From Acrocarpospora catenulata (GTDB lineage: Bacteria; Actinomycetota; Actinomycetes; Streptosporangiales; Streptosporangiaceae), in NCBI RefSeq assembly GCF_018476525.1, contig NZ_JAHCST010000026.1, positions 1-64,000 of the forward strand: a stretch of DNA of 64,000 bases. Direction: 5' to 3'. The translations under genes were made by a program, and so were the position numbers. This document shows positions 31,729 to 41,424 of the stretch, in pieces. How positions within the stretch are numbered: position 1 is the stretch's first letter; each line of letters starts with the position of its first letter. The notes under the pieces are model-generated. The model had not been told where the DNA came from and did not search any database. It was given only the letters and a program-made list of their open reading frames with translations.

Positions 31729-31887
31729 GGCCGCCGGCGACGGGCCGGAGCGCTTGGGCACTGGCGTACCGCTCCCGGAGGCGCTTTGCTTGTCTCGATT
31801 GCCCGTGTAAAAAGCAGGTGGATCGGTAACATAGCTAGTTAAGTCGCATTCCGGTCCCAAGTAAGCAAAAGAGTACAAAGGCTCCCA

Positions 31888-32526
31888 GTGAACGATACTG
31901 ATAGGTCCCGCGCGTTCCGGCTGGCGCGTGGGGTGTCTCCGTGGCTGGCTCCGACCGCCGCCGCGGCGGCCGTGTCGGCAGCCCTCACCCGGCGGTCCGG
32001 CAAGTGGGCGCTCGCGGCGGTCCCGCTGGCCGCACTCACCGGCGGCATGCTCTGGTTCTTCCGTGACCCTGAGCGCACCCCGGGAATCGGCCGGATCCTG
32101 TCGCCCGCTGACGGCGTCGTGCAGAGCATCGACCCGTGGGATGACGGCAGAACCCGTGTAGCGATCTTCATGAGCCCGCTCAACGTGCACGTCAACCGCG
32201 CCCCCGCGGCCGGGACGGTGGCCTCGGTGGAGCATGTGCCAGGCGGGTTCGTGCCGGCGTTCAACAAGGACAGCGACAAGAACGAGCGGGTGGTCTGGCA
32301 CTTCGACACCGCGCTCGGGGACATCGAGATGGTGCAGATCGCGGGCGCGGTGGCCCGCCGCATCATTCCCTACCTGCCGCCCGGGGCCAAGGTGGCCCAG
32401 GGCGACCGGGTCGGCCTGATCCGGCTCGGCTCGCGGGTGGACGTCTACCTCCCGGAGGGGATCGAGCCCGCTGTCACGGTCGGCGACAAGACGGTGGCTG
32501 GGGTGACCCGCATTGACCGCGCCTGA
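31888..32526 (+). CDS. psd: Phosphatidylserine decarboxylase proenzyme
   Basis: A 212-residue protein of the short, Archaea/actinobacteria-type Psd family. It has two N-terminal hydrophobic segments, FFRDPERTPG, and SPLNVHVNRAPAAG with the catalytic His. The LGSR self-cleavage site near residue 182 gives the pyruvoyl cofactor at the Ser. It converts phosphatidylserine to phosphatidylethanolamine. GTG at 31888 follows a short AT-rich leader. The end overlaps pssA by 14 bp, coupling the two steps of PE synthesis. Confidence 0.93.
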   Translation: MNDTDRSRAFRLARGVSPWLAPTAAAAAVSAALTRRSGKWALAAVPLAALTGGMLWFFRDPERTPGIGRILSPADGVVQSIDPWDDGRTRVAIFMSPLNVHVNRAPAAGTVASVEHVPGGFVPAFNKDSDKNERVVWHFDTALGDIEMVQIAGAVARRIIPYLPPGAKVAQGDRVGLIRLGSRVDVYLPEGIEPAVTVGDKTVAGVTRIDRA

Positions 32527-33349
32527 TCTCGGGGCGACGGGCACGACCGACTGGTCGATCGACGAGGCGACAGAAGAGCCGCGCGGCCCGGTCGGCAAGG
32601 CGTTCCGCCTCTCCGCGGCCGACTCGCTCTCGCTCGGCAACGCGCTGTCCGGCTTCCTGGCCGTGGTGGTGCTCGCCTACTCGGCCATCGACCAGCTCAA
32701 GTCGGTCGGCAAGTTCGTGCCCGACCCGCGTTTCTTCGGCACCGCCGTGGTGCTGCTGCTCATCGGCGCCACCTGCGACCTGTTCGACGGCCTGGTGGCC
32801 CGGCGCTTCCGCGCCTCGGCCATGGGCGCCGAACTGGACAACCTGGCCGACGTGATCAGCTTCGGCTTCGCCCCCGCCTTCATGGTGGTCATCTGGGGCG
32901 GCTTCGACGGCCATCTGCCGCTCTGGCTGGTGCTCGCCGCGGCCGGCTCGGTGCTGCTGGCCGGGGTGATCCGGCTGGCCAGGTTCGCCTGCGTGAAAAC
33001 CAGGAGCGGCGACTTCATGGGGCTGCCCATCCCGATGGGCGCCATGACCGTGGTCTCGGTGGTGCTGCTCTTCCAGCCCTCGGTCTGGACCATCGCCGGG
33101 ATCTTCGCGATCGCCTGGCTGATGGTCAGCCGCATCGAGTACCCCAAGCCCAAGGGGAACCTGGCCGCGGTGGTGCTCGGCTGGATGATGATCAACGTCG
33201 CCTGCCTCACCATCTGGGCGGCCGGGCTGGCCGGGGGTGACGAGCTCATCCAGGTCGGCGCGATCATGCAGATCGCCATCGTGTCGGCGATCCCGCTCCG
33301 GGTGCTGATGTTCAAGCGCGCCCAGCGCAGAGACCGCCGGGCGCTGTGA
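32513..33349 (+). CDS. pssA: CDP-diacylglycerol-serine O-phosphatidyltransferase
   Basis: A 278-residue membrane enzyme with about eight helices. The CDP-alcohol phosphotransferase signature (DLFDGLVARR, then GAELDNLADVISFG) lies at residues 86-115 with all metal aspartates present. It makes phosphatidylserine for Psd. TTG at 32513 is the chosen start, inside psd; no better start precedes the hydrophobic core except much later in the frame. A strong terminator follows the stop. Confidence 0.93.
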   Translation: MTAPDLGATGTTDWSIDEATEEPRGPVGKAFRLSAADSLSLGNALSGFLAVVVLAYSAIDQLKSVGKFVPDPRFFGTAVVLLLIGATCDLFDGLVARRFRASAMGAELDNLADVISFGFAPAFMVVIWGGFDGHLPLWLVLAAAGSVLLAGVIRLARFACVKTRSGDFMGLPIPMGAMTVVSVVLLFQPSVWTIAGIFAIAWLMVSRIEYPKPKGNLAAVVLGWMMINVACLTIWAAGLAGGDELIQVGAIMQIAIVSAIPLRVLMFKRAQRRDRRAL

Positions 33350-33355
33350 AACCCT

Positions 33356-33384
33356 CGGGGAGGGGTTGCGGAAACCCCTCCCCG
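33356..33384. terminator. Terminator after pssA
   Basis: A perfect 12-bp stem (33356-33367 with 33373-33384), a 5-base loop and a TTTCGCCGTTTCG tail lie between the convergent pssA and MBL genes. Confidence 0.9.
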
Positions 33385-33398
33385 TTTCGCCGTTTCGC

Positions 33399-34037
33399 TT
33401 ACCAGCCCCGGGCTTTCCACTCCGGCAGGGACGGCCGCTCCGCGCCGAGCGTGGTGTCCTTGCCGTGGCCCGGGTAGACCCAGGTCTCGTCCGGATAGAC
33501 GTCGAAGATGCGCTCCACCACGTCGGTGAAGAGCCGGTTGAAGCGCTCCGGGTCCTTCTGCGTGTTGCCCACCCCGCCGGGGAACAGCGAGTCGCCGGTG
33601 AAGATGTGCCCCGGGTAGTGGAGGGCGATCGAGCCGGGCGTGTGGCCGCGCAGGTGCACCACCTCCAGGCTGAGCACGCCGAACGGGACGCGCTCGCCGT
33701 GCTCCACCGGCCGGACCGGCACCGGCAGCGCCGCCGCGTCCAGCGGGTGGGCCACCACGGTCGCCCCGGTGGCCTCGGCCACCTCCTTCAGCGCCTGCCA
33801 GTGGTCGGCGTGCTGGTGGGTGGTGACGATCGTGCTGATCGGCCGGTCCCCGATCAGCTCGAGCAGCCGGTCGGCCTCGGCCGCCGCGTCGATGAGCAGC
33901 CCGTCGCCGGTCTCGGTGCACCGCAGCAGGTACGCGTTGTTCCCGAAGTCGCCGACCTCGAGCTTGGCGATGGTCAGCCCGTCCAGCTCGCGCACGTCAG
34001 CGGGCCCGCCCTTGGCGACGTCTCCCGTGTAGCTCAT
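33399..34037 (-). CDS. MBL-fold hydrolase, glyoxalase II-like
   Basis: A 212-residue protein with the metal motif THQHADHW near residues 73-80 and later ligands in RGHTPGS, FTGDSLF and YPGHG, as in glyoxalase II/persulfide dioxygenase-like enzymes. It probably cleaves a thioester, perhaps of mycothiol, though nothing here fixes the thiol. ATG at 34037 follows GGGAGAGG. It converges on pssA. Confidence 0.87.
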   Translation of the reverse strand: MSYTGDVAKGGPADVRELDGLTIAKLEVGDFGNNAYLLRCTETGDGLLIDAAAEADRLLELIGDRPISTIVTTHQHADHWQALKEVAEATGATVVAHPLDAAALPVPVRPVEHGERVPFGVLSLEVVHLRGHTPGSIALHYPGHIFTGDSLFPGGVGNTQKDPERFNRLFTDVVERIFDVYPDETWVYPGHGKDTTLGAERPSLPEWKARGW

Positions 34038-34151
34038 GCCTCTCCCTCAATAGCGATAAGGCCTACGCTACTAACGAGAAACCCGTCCCCGACCAGCCGC
34101 ATGAACTCCGTCGGGCAACTCACCGGTGCGGCTGTCCAGATCACGACTTTC

Positions 34152-34721
34152 TCATTGGTATCCAGGCGGCAGGTTGTGCCAGAAGCCGACCACGATCGCC
34201 GTCCACCACGCCGCCTGCGAGACCGTACCGGACAGCAGCAGGCGGGCTCGCTGGAACGGGCGCAGGTCGCGGAAGGACGGGTCGCCGGGCAGCGCGGACA
34301 ACTCCCGGGTGAGCAGCCGGGCGTGCACCCCGTTGAGGCCGGTGACCAGCACCGCGCCCAGCTTCAGCCAGGTCAGCGTGGAGCTCAGGTCGGGTTTGAG
34401 CAGCGCCCCGGTGACCACCAGGCCGGCGTATCCGAGCCAGACGATCGGGTCGGCGGCGGCCACCACCCGCATGGTCTGCGCGGCGCCCTGCCGGCCGGTG
34501 AGGAAGAGCAGGCCGCAGGCGTCGATGACGACCACCGCGCCGAAGCCGGCGGCCAGCGCCAGCAGGTGGCCGAACCGGGCGGTGAGGTGCAGGCCACCGC
34601 CCGGATGCAGGTAGAAGGTGGCGGCGATGGCGCCCGCCCAGACCAGGGTGACGGCCAGCGCCGCCGGGAGGGCGAACCGGAGGGCGCGCACCGGTGCCAG
34701 GGGTTTGTCGTCGGCTGCCAT
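34152..34721 (-). CDS. Polytopic membrane protein of unknown function
   Basis: A 189-residue protein with five likely membrane helices (about 13-33, 45-67, 85-105, 108-128 and 160-180). It has charged loops and no cysteines suited to heme or disulfide formation apart from one. I do not recognise a family with confidence; there is a distant look of CopD/DUF2214-like proteins. ATG at 34721 follows GAGGAG. A palindrome upstream (34733-34772) may regulate it. Confidence 0.7.
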   Translation of the reverse strand: MAADDKPLAPVRALRFALPAALAVTLVWAGAIAATFYLHPGGGLHLTARFGHLLALAAGFGAVVVIDACGLLFLTGRQGAAQTMRVVAAADPIVWLGYAGLVVTGALLKPDLSSTLTWLKLGAVLVTGLNGVHARLLTRELSALPGDPSFRDLRPFQRARLLLSGTVSQAAWWTAIVVGFWHNLPPGYQ

Positions 34722-34732
34722 CCACACTCCTC

Positions 34733-34772
34733 GCCAGGTAAGGGGATTGGTTGGGATATCTCCGTACCTGGC
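34733..34772. promoter_or_regulatory. Inverted repeat upstream of the membrane-protein gene
   Basis: GCCAGGTA (34733-34740) and TACCTGGC (34765-34772) are perfect reverse complements 24 bp apart, beginning 12 bases before the membrane-protein start. It could be an operator or a leader hairpin hiding the ribosome site. The remaining bases to 34911 hold only a small GTTCAG/CTGAAC hairpin. Confidence 0.5.
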
Positions 34773-34911
34773 AGAGAGAGGGCGCTCAACCCGGGTGCCC
34801 ATGGGCCGGGCGCCTGGGAGGCGGCCGGTCAAGGTCGTCAACTGCGGGGACGCCCGCTCGGCGTGGCTAGGCGATCATGAAGCGTTCAGAAGCGGGCTGA
34901 ACTGGATCACC

Positions 34912-35688
34912 TCAGATCGCGGGCGGCCACTCCTCCGGGATCCGGGACGGCAGGCCGGCCGGGGCGCTGCCGTACGGCCAGGGCGGCAGGGTGGGCAGCG
35001 GACCGTCGGCGCTCAGCCGGTCCCCGCCGGCCCGGCCGGTCAGCCAGGCGAACAGGTCCCGGCGGGTGCCCTCCACCGTGGGTCCCTCGCCCAGGCCGCT
35101 CCAGGTCTCCCCGGCGATCCGGTCCTCCCCGGTGTGCACGACGATCTCGCCGAGCACCGCCGACCCCGGCCGCCAGGAGCGCATGGTGTCGTAGAAGTCC
35201 CAGAGCACGAAGTCCTCCGGCCAGTCCGGCCAGTCGTAGCCGCAGCCCAGGTCGCCGTGGTGGATCTCCACCTCGCGCTGGCGGCGGCGGAGCACGTACC
35301 AGGCGGGGTGGTCCGGCGGATTGGCGCCCGACACCCGGACCGTCCAGTCGCTCTCGGTCAGCTCGGCCGCCAGGGCGGCGAACCTGGCCGCGCTGTCCTC
35401 AAGATCGAGCAGCTGTTCCTTGGCGGGGCGGGGCGCCCCCGCCTCGATGCCCGCGACCCGGTCCTCCGGGCTGGCGTACTGCGGTGTGGGTATCCCCGTA
35501 CGGGCCCAGTTCAGCAGGTTGACCAGGCTGTCGGCGTTGCGGGCCAGGTGGCTGACCACATGGCCCCGGGTCCAGCCGGGCAACCGGGACGGCGCCCGCA
35601 GGTCGTCGTCGGTCAGCGCGGCCACGGTGGTCAGCAGGCGATCGGTGGATTCCGCCAGCCGGGTCTGGAACAGCGGGAGCATGGACAT
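34912..35688 (-). CDS. Maleylpyruvate isomerase-family (DinB-like, mycothiol-dependent) protein
   Basis: A 258-residue protein. The N-terminal four-helix DinB-like domain (about 1-150) carries LPGWTRGHVVSHLARNADSL, whose His is a metal ligand in mycothiol-dependent maleylpyruvate isomerase, plus EVEIHHGDLG near 160 with further ligands. The C-terminal domain (about 170-258) is the MDMPI-C type. The family includes mycothiol S-transferases. ATG at 35688 (or 35682) fits best. It diverges from uvrA. Confidence 0.85.
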   Translation of the reverse strand: MSMLPLFQTRLAESTDRLLTTVAALTDDDLRAPSRLPGWTRGHVVSHLARNADSLVNLLNWARTGIPTPQYASPEDRVAGIEAGAPRPAKEQLLDLEDSAARFAALAAELTESDWTVRVSGANPPDHPAWYVLRRRQREVEIHHGDLGCGYDWPDWPEDFVLWDFYDTMRSWRPGSAVLGEIVVHTGEDRIAGETWSGLGEGPTVEGTRRDLFAWLTGRAGGDRLSADGPLPTLPPWPYGSAPAGLPSRIPEEWPPAI

Positions 35689-35816
35689 AAGCCGATCTTC
35701 GCAGATGGGAGGTGGCGGGGGCGGTACCGGGGAATGTCCGCCGACGGTCCGGCGCTGCATCTACCCTGGGATCTGCGGAGGGTGGTCCGACCCCCCGGAA
35801 AAGTGCCCTCGGAAAA

Positions 35817-35839
35817 ATGTCGGTGGGCGTGGGTAGCCT
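35817..35839 (+). promoter_or_regulatory. RecA-NDp/PafBC-type DNA-damage promoter of uvrA
   Basis: ATGTCGGTG (35817-35825), exactly 8 bases, then TAGCCT (35834-35839) match the RecA-independent damage promoter TTGTCRGTG-N8-TANNNT known from mycobacteria at all but the first base. Transcription would start near 35846, about 40 bases before the uvrA start. Confidence 0.75.
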
Positions 35840-35884
35840 GCCCGTGCACCTCCTGTCATCGCAAATCGAACTTTCGGGATCGCC

Positions 35885-38725
35885 GTGGCTGACCGCCTTA
35901 TCGTGCGTGGCGCACGTGAACACAACCTCAAGGACGTCTCGCTGGATCTGCCGCGAGATGCTCTGATCGTTTTCACCGGGCTGTCCGGCTCCGGCAAGTC
36001 CAGCCTGGCCTTCGACACCATCTTCGCCGAGGGCCAGCGGCGCTACGTGGAGTCCCTGTCGGCGTACGCGCGGCAGTTCCTCGGCCAGATGGACAAGCCG
36101 GACGTGGATTTCATCGAGGGCCTCTCCCCTGCGGTCTCCATCGACCAGAAGTCGACCAGCCGCAACCCCCGCTCCACGGTCGGCACGATCACCGAGGTCT
36201 ACGACTACCTGCGCCTGCTCTGGGCCAGGATCGGCAAGCCGCACTGCCCGAAGTGCGAGCGGCCGATCGCCAGGCAGACCCCGCAGCAGATCGTCGACCG
36301 GGTGCTGGAGCTCCCCGAGGGCACCCGCTTCCAGGTGCTCGCCCCCGTCATCCGCGGCCGCAAGGGGGAGTACGCGGAGCTGTTCCGCGAGCTCACCACC
36401 AAGGGCTTCGCCCGGGCCAGGGTGGACGGCACGATCGTCCGGCTGGAGGAACCCCCGGCGCTCAAGAAGTACGAGAAGCACGACATCGAGGTCATCGTCG
36501 ACCGGCTGTCGGTCAAGGAGAACGCGCGGCGGCGGCTCACCGACTCGGTGGAGACGGCGCTCCTGCTCTCCGGCGGCACCATCACCCTCGACTTCGTCGA
36601 CCTGGACACCGGTGACCCCAACCGGGAGCGGTTCTACTCCGAGCACCTCTACTGCCCCTACGACGACCTGTCCTTCGAGGAGCTGGAACCCCGCTCGTTC
36701 TCGTTCAACTCGCCGTTCGGCGCCTGCCCGGAGTGCACGGGCCTGGGCACCCGGATGGAGGTCGACCCCGAGCTGATCGTGCCCGACCCGGAGCGCACCC
36801 TGCGCGAGGGCGCCATCTCGCCCTGGGCCGGCGGGCACACCAGCGACTACTTCGAGAAGCTCATCGAGGGCCTGGGCAACGCCCTCGGCTTCACCCTGGA
36901 CACCCGGTGGGACCAGCTCTCCAAGCAGGCCCAGCGCTCCCTGCTGCACGGCCACGACGAGCAGGTGCACATCCGCTACCACAACCGGTACGGCCGGGAG
37001 CGCTCGTACTACACCAACTTCGAGGGCGCGATCACCTGGGTGCAGCGGCGGCACGCCGAGTCGGAGAGCGACGCCACCCGGGAGAAGTTCGAAGGCTACA
37101 TGCGCGAGGTGCCCTGCCCGGCCTGCAAGGGCAGGCGCCTCAAGCCGGTCTCGCTGGCGGTCACCGTGGGCGGGGCCTCCATCGCCGAGGTCTCCGCCCT
37201 GTCCATCGGCGAGTGCGCCGAGTTCCTGGCCGGGTTCCAGCTCTCCGAGCGGGACATGCACATCGCCGAGCGGGTGGTCAAGGAGATCAACGCCAGGCTC
37301 GGCTTCCTGCTTGACGTCGGCCTGGACTACCTCACCCTGGACCGGGCGGCCGGCACCCTGGCCGGCGGCGAGGCCCAGCGCATCCGGCTGGCCACCCAGA
37401 TCGGCTCCGGCCTGGTGGGCGTGCTCTACGTGCTGGACGAGCCCTCCATCGGCCTGCACCAGCGGGACAACCATCGGCTGCTGGAGACCCTGATCCGGCT
37501 GCGCGACATGGGCAACACGCTGATCGTGGTGGAGCACGACGAGGACACCATCGCCGCCGCCGACTGGGTCGTGGACATCGGTCCCGGCGCCGGCGAGCAC
37601 GGCGGCCAGGTGGTCGTCTCCGGCACCGTGGCCGAGCTGCTGGCCAGCGAGCAGTCGCTGACGGGGGCCTACCTGTCCGGCCGCCGGGCCATCGACGTGC
37701 CGCTCATCCGGCGCAGGCGGGACCGCAAGCGCCAGCTGACCGTCAAGGGCGCCAGGCAGCACAACCTGACCGGGGTGGACGTGGACTTCCCGCTGGGGGT
37801 CTTCACCGCCGTCACCGGGGTGTCGGGGTCGGGCAAGTCCACGCTGGTCAACGACATCCTGTACAACTCGCTGGCCAAGGAGCTGCACAACGCCCGCACG
37901 GTGCCGGGGCGGCACGCCCGGGTGGTCGGCATGGACCTGCTGGACAAGGTGGTGCACGTCGACCAGTCGCCGATCGGGCGCACCCCGCGCTCCAACCCGG
38001 CCACCTACACCGGCGTCTTCGACCACATCAGGAAGCTGTTCGCGCAGACCACCGAGGCGAAGATCCGGGGCTACCAGCCGGGGCGGTTCAGCTTCAACGT
38101 CAAGGGCGGCCGGTGCGAGGCCTGCTCGGGCGACGGCACCATCAAGATCGAGATGAACTTCCTGCCGGACGTGTACGTGCCGTGCGAGGTCTGCCACGGG
38201 GCCAGGTACAACCGGGAGACCCTGGAGGTGCACTACAAGGGCAAGACCATCGCCGAGGTGCTGGACATGCCCATCGAGGAGGCCAGCCACTTCTTCGAGG
38301 CCATCCCGGCCATCCGCCGCCACCTGGTGACCCTCAACGACGTCGGCCTCGGCTACGTGCGGCTCGGCCAGCCGGCCACCACGCTCTCCGGCGGCGAGGC
38401 CCAGCGGGTCAAGCTCGCCTCCGAGCTGCAGCGCCGCTCCACCGGGCGGACCATCTACGTGCTGGACGAGCCCACCACCGGGCTGCATTTCGAGGACATC
38501 CGGCGGCTGCTGGGGGTGCTCAACCGGCTGGTGGACAACGGCAACACGGTCATCGTGATCGAGCACAACCTGGACGTGATCAAGACCGCGGACTGGGTGA
38601 TCGACATGGGTCCCGAGGGCGGCTCCCGGGGCGGCAAGGTGGTGGCCACCGGCACACCGGAGGAGGTCGCGCTGGTCGAGGGCAGCCACACCGGGACGTT
38701 CCTCCGCAAGATCTTCGGGTTGTGA
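35885..38725 (+). CDS. uvrA: Excinuclease ABC subunit A
   Basis: A 946-residue damage-recognition ATPase of nucleotide excision repair. It has two ABC modules: Walker [10 protein letters not shown] near residue 31 and GVSGSGKST near 646, with signature segments [11 protein letters not shown] near 492 and [11 protein letters not shown] near 836. Zinc-binding pairs include CPECTGLG near 281, CPACKGRR, and CEACSGDG with CEVC near 743-767. Length is normal. GTG at 35885 gives the standard N-terminus [14 protein letters not shown]. The promoter is of the RecA-NDp type. Confidence 0.97.
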   Translation: MADRLIVRGAREHNLKDVSLDLPRDALIVFTGLSGSGKSSLAFDTIFAEGQRRYVESLSAYARQFLGQMDKPDVDFIEGLSPAVSIDQKSTSRNPRSTVGTITEVYDYLRLLWARIGKPHCPKCERPIARQTPQQIVDRVLELPEGTRFQVLAPVIRGRKGEYAELFRELTTKGFARARVDGTIVRLEEPPALKKYEKHDIEVIVDRLSVKENARRRLTDSVETALLLSGGTITLDFVDLDTGDPNRERFYSEHLYCPYDDLSFEELEPRSFSFNSPFGACPECTGLGTRMEVDPELIVPDPERTLREGAISPWAGGHTSDYFEKLIEGLGNALGFTLDTRWDQLSKQAQRSLLHGHDEQVHIRYHNRYGRERSYYTNFEGAITWVQRRHAESESDATREKFEGYMREVPCPACKGRRLKPVSLAVTVGGASIAEVSALSIGECAEFLAGFQLSERDMHIAERVVKEINARLGFLLDVGLDYLTLDRAAGTLAGGEAQRIRLATQIGSGLVGVLYVLDEPSIGLHQRDNHRLLETLIRLRDMGNTLIVVEHDEDTIAAADWVVDIGPGAGEHGGQVVVSGTVAELLASEQSLTGAYLSGRRAIDVPLIRRRRDRKRQLTVKGARQHNLTGVDVDFPLGVFTAVTGVSGSGKSTLVNDILYNSLAKELHNARTVPGRHARVVGMDLLDKVVHVDQSPIGRTPRSNPATYTGVFDHIRKLFAQTTEAKIRGYQPGRFSFNVKGGRCEACSGDGTIKIEMNFLPDVYVPCEVCHGARYNRETLEVHYKGKTIAEVLDMPIEEASHFFEAIPAIRRHLVTLNDVGLGYVRLGQPATTLSGGEAQRVKLASELQRRSTGRTIYVLDEPTTGLHFEDIRRLLGVLNRLVDNGNTVIVIEHNLDVIKTADWVIDMGPEGGSRGGKVVATGTPEEVALVEGSHTGTFLRKIFGL

Positions 38726-38847
38726 TCCGGAGGTCCGGCGAATCGGTAATTGTCCATACTCGCCCGGTGATTGTTGGGGCATGCTGAACCCTTGTCGGCC
38801 TCGCAGCCGTACTTACAGGCATACAGACCCCCAGCGGAGGGCGAACC

Positions 38848-39414
38848 ATGGATAACTCCTTGCCGACCGTCGAAACCGCCGACCCAGCCGAGGCGCGGCC
38901 CCTGGCGCCGAGCCGGCGGGCCGTCGTGCTTGGTGTGGGCGGGGCGGGCCTGGCCGTCGCGCTGACCGCGTGCACCGGTTACAACTCGGGCGGGGGGACC
39001 GCGGGTGTGGACCCGGCCGACCCGCCCGGCCAGGACCCGCCCGCCGGTGGCACCGAGCCGACCCAGGCGGCCGAGCCCACCGAGGAGGCGACCGCGGCCG
39101 GTGACGGCGGGGGTGACGCGCCCGCGGCCAACGCCTTCGCCAAGACCGCCGACATCCCGGAGGGCAGCGGCAAGATCTTTGAGTCCGACCAGATCGTGAT
39201 CACCCAGCCGTCCGCGGGCCAGTTCAAGGCGTTCACGGCGGTCTGCACCCACCAGGGCTGCACGGTGGGCAGCATCTCCAACGGCACCATCAACTGCCCC
39301 TGCCACGGCAGCAAGTTCAAGATCACGGACGGCTCGGTGGCCGGCGGCCCCGCCAAGGGCCCGCTCCGGGAGATCCCGCTCACCGTCTCCGGCGACAGCA
39401 TCACCCTCGCCTGA
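38848..39414 (+). CDS. Rieske [2Fe-2S] lipoprotein
   Basis: A 188-residue exported protein. The N-terminus has a twin Arg (23-24), a hydrophobic stretch and a lipobox LTAC with Cys42, so it is probably a Tat-exported lipoprotein. A Pro/Ala/Glu linker (about 50-95) leads to a Rieske domain with cluster ligands C133/H135 and C150/H153 and a C138-C152 disulfide pair. No cytochrome b or oxygenase gene is near, so its redox partner is unknown. A homologue between uvrA and uvrC is common in actinobacteria. Confidence 0.9.
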   Translation: MDNSLPTVETADPAEARPLAPSRRAVVLGVGGAGLAVALTACTGYNSGGGTAGVDPADPPGQDPPAGGTEPTQAAEPTEEATAAGDGGGDAPAANAFAKTADIPEGSGKIFESDQIVITQPSAGQFKAFTAVCTHQGCTVGSISNGTINCPCHGSKFKITDGSVAGGPAKGPLREIPLTVSGDSITLA

Positions 39415-39428
39415 TCCTCTTCCTGCCG

Positions 39429-39456
39429 GCCGGGGGCCCGCTCGCGGGCCTCCGGC
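39429..39456 (+). terminator. Terminator after the Rieske gene
   Basis: A 12-bp stem (39429-39440 with 39445-39456, one G-U pair) caps a CTCG loop. It has no T-tract, as is common in high-GC actinobacteria. Confidence 0.7.
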
Positions 39457-39495
39457 TCGGCGTAACGCCCCCCTCGGTTCCGAGCGCGCCCCAGA

Positions 39496-39518
39496 TTGTC
39501 GGAGGCGGCCACTAGGCT
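39496..39518 (+). promoter_or_regulatory. RecA-NDp/PafBC-type DNA-damage promoter of uvrC
   Basis: TTGTCGGAG (39496-39504), exactly 8 bases, then TAGGCT (39513-39518) match TTGTCRGTG-N8-TANNNT at all but one position. The predicted transcription start is 39524-39526, the same place as the GTG start codon, so the mRNA is probably leaderless. Confidence 0.78.
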
Positions 39519-39525
39519 TTGTGGC

Positions 39526-41424
39526 GTGGCAGATCCGGCAACTTATCGACCTGCGCCCGGATCGATTCCCGAGTCGCCCGGTGTCTACCGGTTCCGGGAT
39601 CCCGGCGGCCGGGTGATCTACGTGGGCAAGGCCAAGAGCCTGCGGCAGCGGCTCAACTCGTACTTCGCGGATTTCGCGAGTCTGCACTTCCGGACGCAGT
39701 CGATGCTGACCACCGCCGCCCGGGTGGACTGGACGGTGGTCCGCACCGAGGTGGAGGCGCTCCAGCTGGAGTACTCCTGGATCAAGGAGTTCGACCCGCA
39801 CTTCAACGTCAAGTACCGGGACGACAAGTCGTATCCGTACCTGGCGGTCACCATGGGGGAGGACTTCCCCCGGGTCCAGGTGATGCGCGGGGCCAAGAGG
39901 AAGGGCACGCGCTACTTCGGGCCGTACTCGCATGCCTGGGCGATCCGGGAGACGGTGGACCTGCTGCTCCGGGTGTTCCCGATCCGGTCCTGCTCGGCGG
40001 GGGTGTTCAAGCGGGCCGGGCAGATCGGCCGGCCCTGCCTGCTCGGCTACATCGAGAAGTGTTCGGCCCCCTGCGTCGGCCGGGTCACCGAGGAGGAGCA
40101 CCGCGCCCTGGCCGAGGACTTCTGCGACTTCATGGCCGGCAACACCAGCCGGTTCATCAAGCGCCTGGAGCTCCAGATGCGGGAGGCCGCCGCCGTCCAG
40201 GAGTACGAGCGGGCGGCCCGGCTCAGGGACGACATCCAGGCCCTGCAGAAGGCGCTGGAGAAGCAGGCCGTGGTGCTCGGCGACGCCACCGACTGCGACG
40301 TGATCGCCCTCGCGGAGGACCAGCTGGAGGCCGCCGTGCAGGTCTTCTACGTGCGCGGCGGCCGGATCAGGGGCCAGCGCGGCTGGGTGGTGGACAAGGT
40401 CGAGGAGAACGGCGTCGGCGGCCTGGTGGAGCACTTCCTGATCCAGATGTACAGCGAGGCCGAGATCCCCCGGGAGATCCTGGTCCCGGCTCTGCCGCCG
40501 GACCACGACGCCGTGGTGGAGCTGCTCGGCGAGCAGCGCGGGAGCCGGGTGGATCTGCGGGTGCCGCAGCGCGGCGACAAGAAGGCGCTGATGGAGACCG
40601 TGGAGCGGAACGCCAAGGAGGCGCTCACCCAGCACAAGCTCCGCCGCTCCAGCGACCTGACCAGCCGGAGCAAGGCGCTCCAGGAGATCGCCGACGCGCT
40701 CGCCCTGGACCAGGCCCCACTGCGCATCGAGTGCTACGACGTCTCGCACATCCAGGGCACCAACGTGGTGGCCTCCATGGTGGTCTTCGAGGACGGGCTG
40801 GCCCGCAAGAGCGAGTACCGGCGCTTCCAGATCAAGGCCGCCGAGGGCGACGTGGCCTCCATCCACGAGGTGATCCTGCGCCGCTTCCGCCGCTACCTGG
40901 AGGAGCGCAGCGCCACCGGGGAGCTGGGCGGGGAGCCGGTGGGCGAGCCCATCGACCCGGAGACCGGCCGCCCGCGCAAGTTCGCCTACCCGCCGAACCT
41001 GGTGGTGGTGGACGGCGGCCCCGCGCAGGCCGCGGCCGCCCAGCGGGCGCTGGACGAGCTGGGAGTGGACGACGTGGCGGTCTGCGGCCTGGCCAAGCGC
41101 CTGGAGGAGGTCTGGCTGCCCGGCGACGACCAGCCGGTCATCCTGCCCCGCGCCAGTGAGGGACTTTACCTGCTGCAACGGGTCCGTGACGAGGCGCATC
41201 GGTTCGCGATCACCTACCATAGGGCGAAGAGGTCCAGAACCCTCAAGGAGAGCGCGTTGGATGAGGTTCCCGGCCTCGGGCCAGCGCGGCGCCAGGCGCT
41301 TCTGCGACACTTCGGTTCCGTGAAACGGTTGAGTGACGCCACCGCCGAGGAGATCTGCGAGGTTCCCGGCATCGGCCCGGCCACCGCCGAGGCGATCGTG
41401 GCGGCGTTGCGGGGGGAGAGCTGA
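39526..41424 (+). CDS. uvrC: Excinuclease ABC subunit C
   Basis: A 632-residue dual-incision nuclease. The GIY-YIG domain is N-terminal ([19 protein letters not shown], residues 19-37). A UVR motif lies near 223-245, the RNase H-like 5'-nuclease contains CYDVSHIQG near 403 and VVDGGPAQ near 494, and helix-hairpin-helix repeats ([15 protein letters not shown]) close the protein. GTG at 39526 is chosen because the frame upstream runs into the promoter. There is no ribosome site at normal distance, fitting leaderless translation. The stop overlaps rapZ. Confidence 0.96.
   Translation: MADPATYRPAPGSIPESPGVYRFRDPGGRVIYVGKAKSLRQRLNSYFADFASLHFRTQSMLTTAARVDWTVVRTEVEALQLEYSWIKEFDPHFNVKYRDDKSYPYLAVTMGEDFPRVQVMRGAKRKGTRYFGPYSHAWAIRETVDLLLRVFPIRSCSAGVFKRAGQIGRPCLLGYIEKCSAPCVGRVTEEEHRALAEDFCDFMAGNTSRFIKRLELQMREAAAVQEYERAARLRDDIQALQKALEKQAVVLGDATDCDVIALAEDQLEAAVQVFYVRGGRIRGQRGWVVDKVEENGVGGLVEHFLIQMYSEAEIPREILVPALPPDHDAVVELLGEQRGSRVDLRVPQRGDKKALMETVERNAKEALTQHKLRRSSDLTSRSKALQEIADALALDQAPLRIECYDVSHIQGTNVVASMVVFEDGLARKSEYRRFQIKAAEGDVASIHEVILRRFRRYLEERSATGELGGEPVGEPIDPETGRPRKFAYPPNLVVVDGGPAQAAAAQRALDELGVDDVAVCGLAKRLEEVWLPGDDQPVILPRASEGLYLLQRVRDEAHRFAITYHRAKRSRTLKESALDEVPGLGPARRQALLRHFGSVKRLSDATAEEICEVPGIGPATAEAIVAALRGES

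Noticed and set aside
35866..35871. TCGAAC before uvrA as a possible LexA (SOS) box.
   Set aside because: Only one half of the TCGAAC-N4-GTTCGA palindrome is present; the RecA-NDp promoter explains damage control better.
35399..38782. Reverse-strand frame of more than 1100 codons opposite uvrA.
   Set aside because: It is a codon-bias shadow of uvrA, rich in Gly, His, Val and Asp, and overlaps several real genes.
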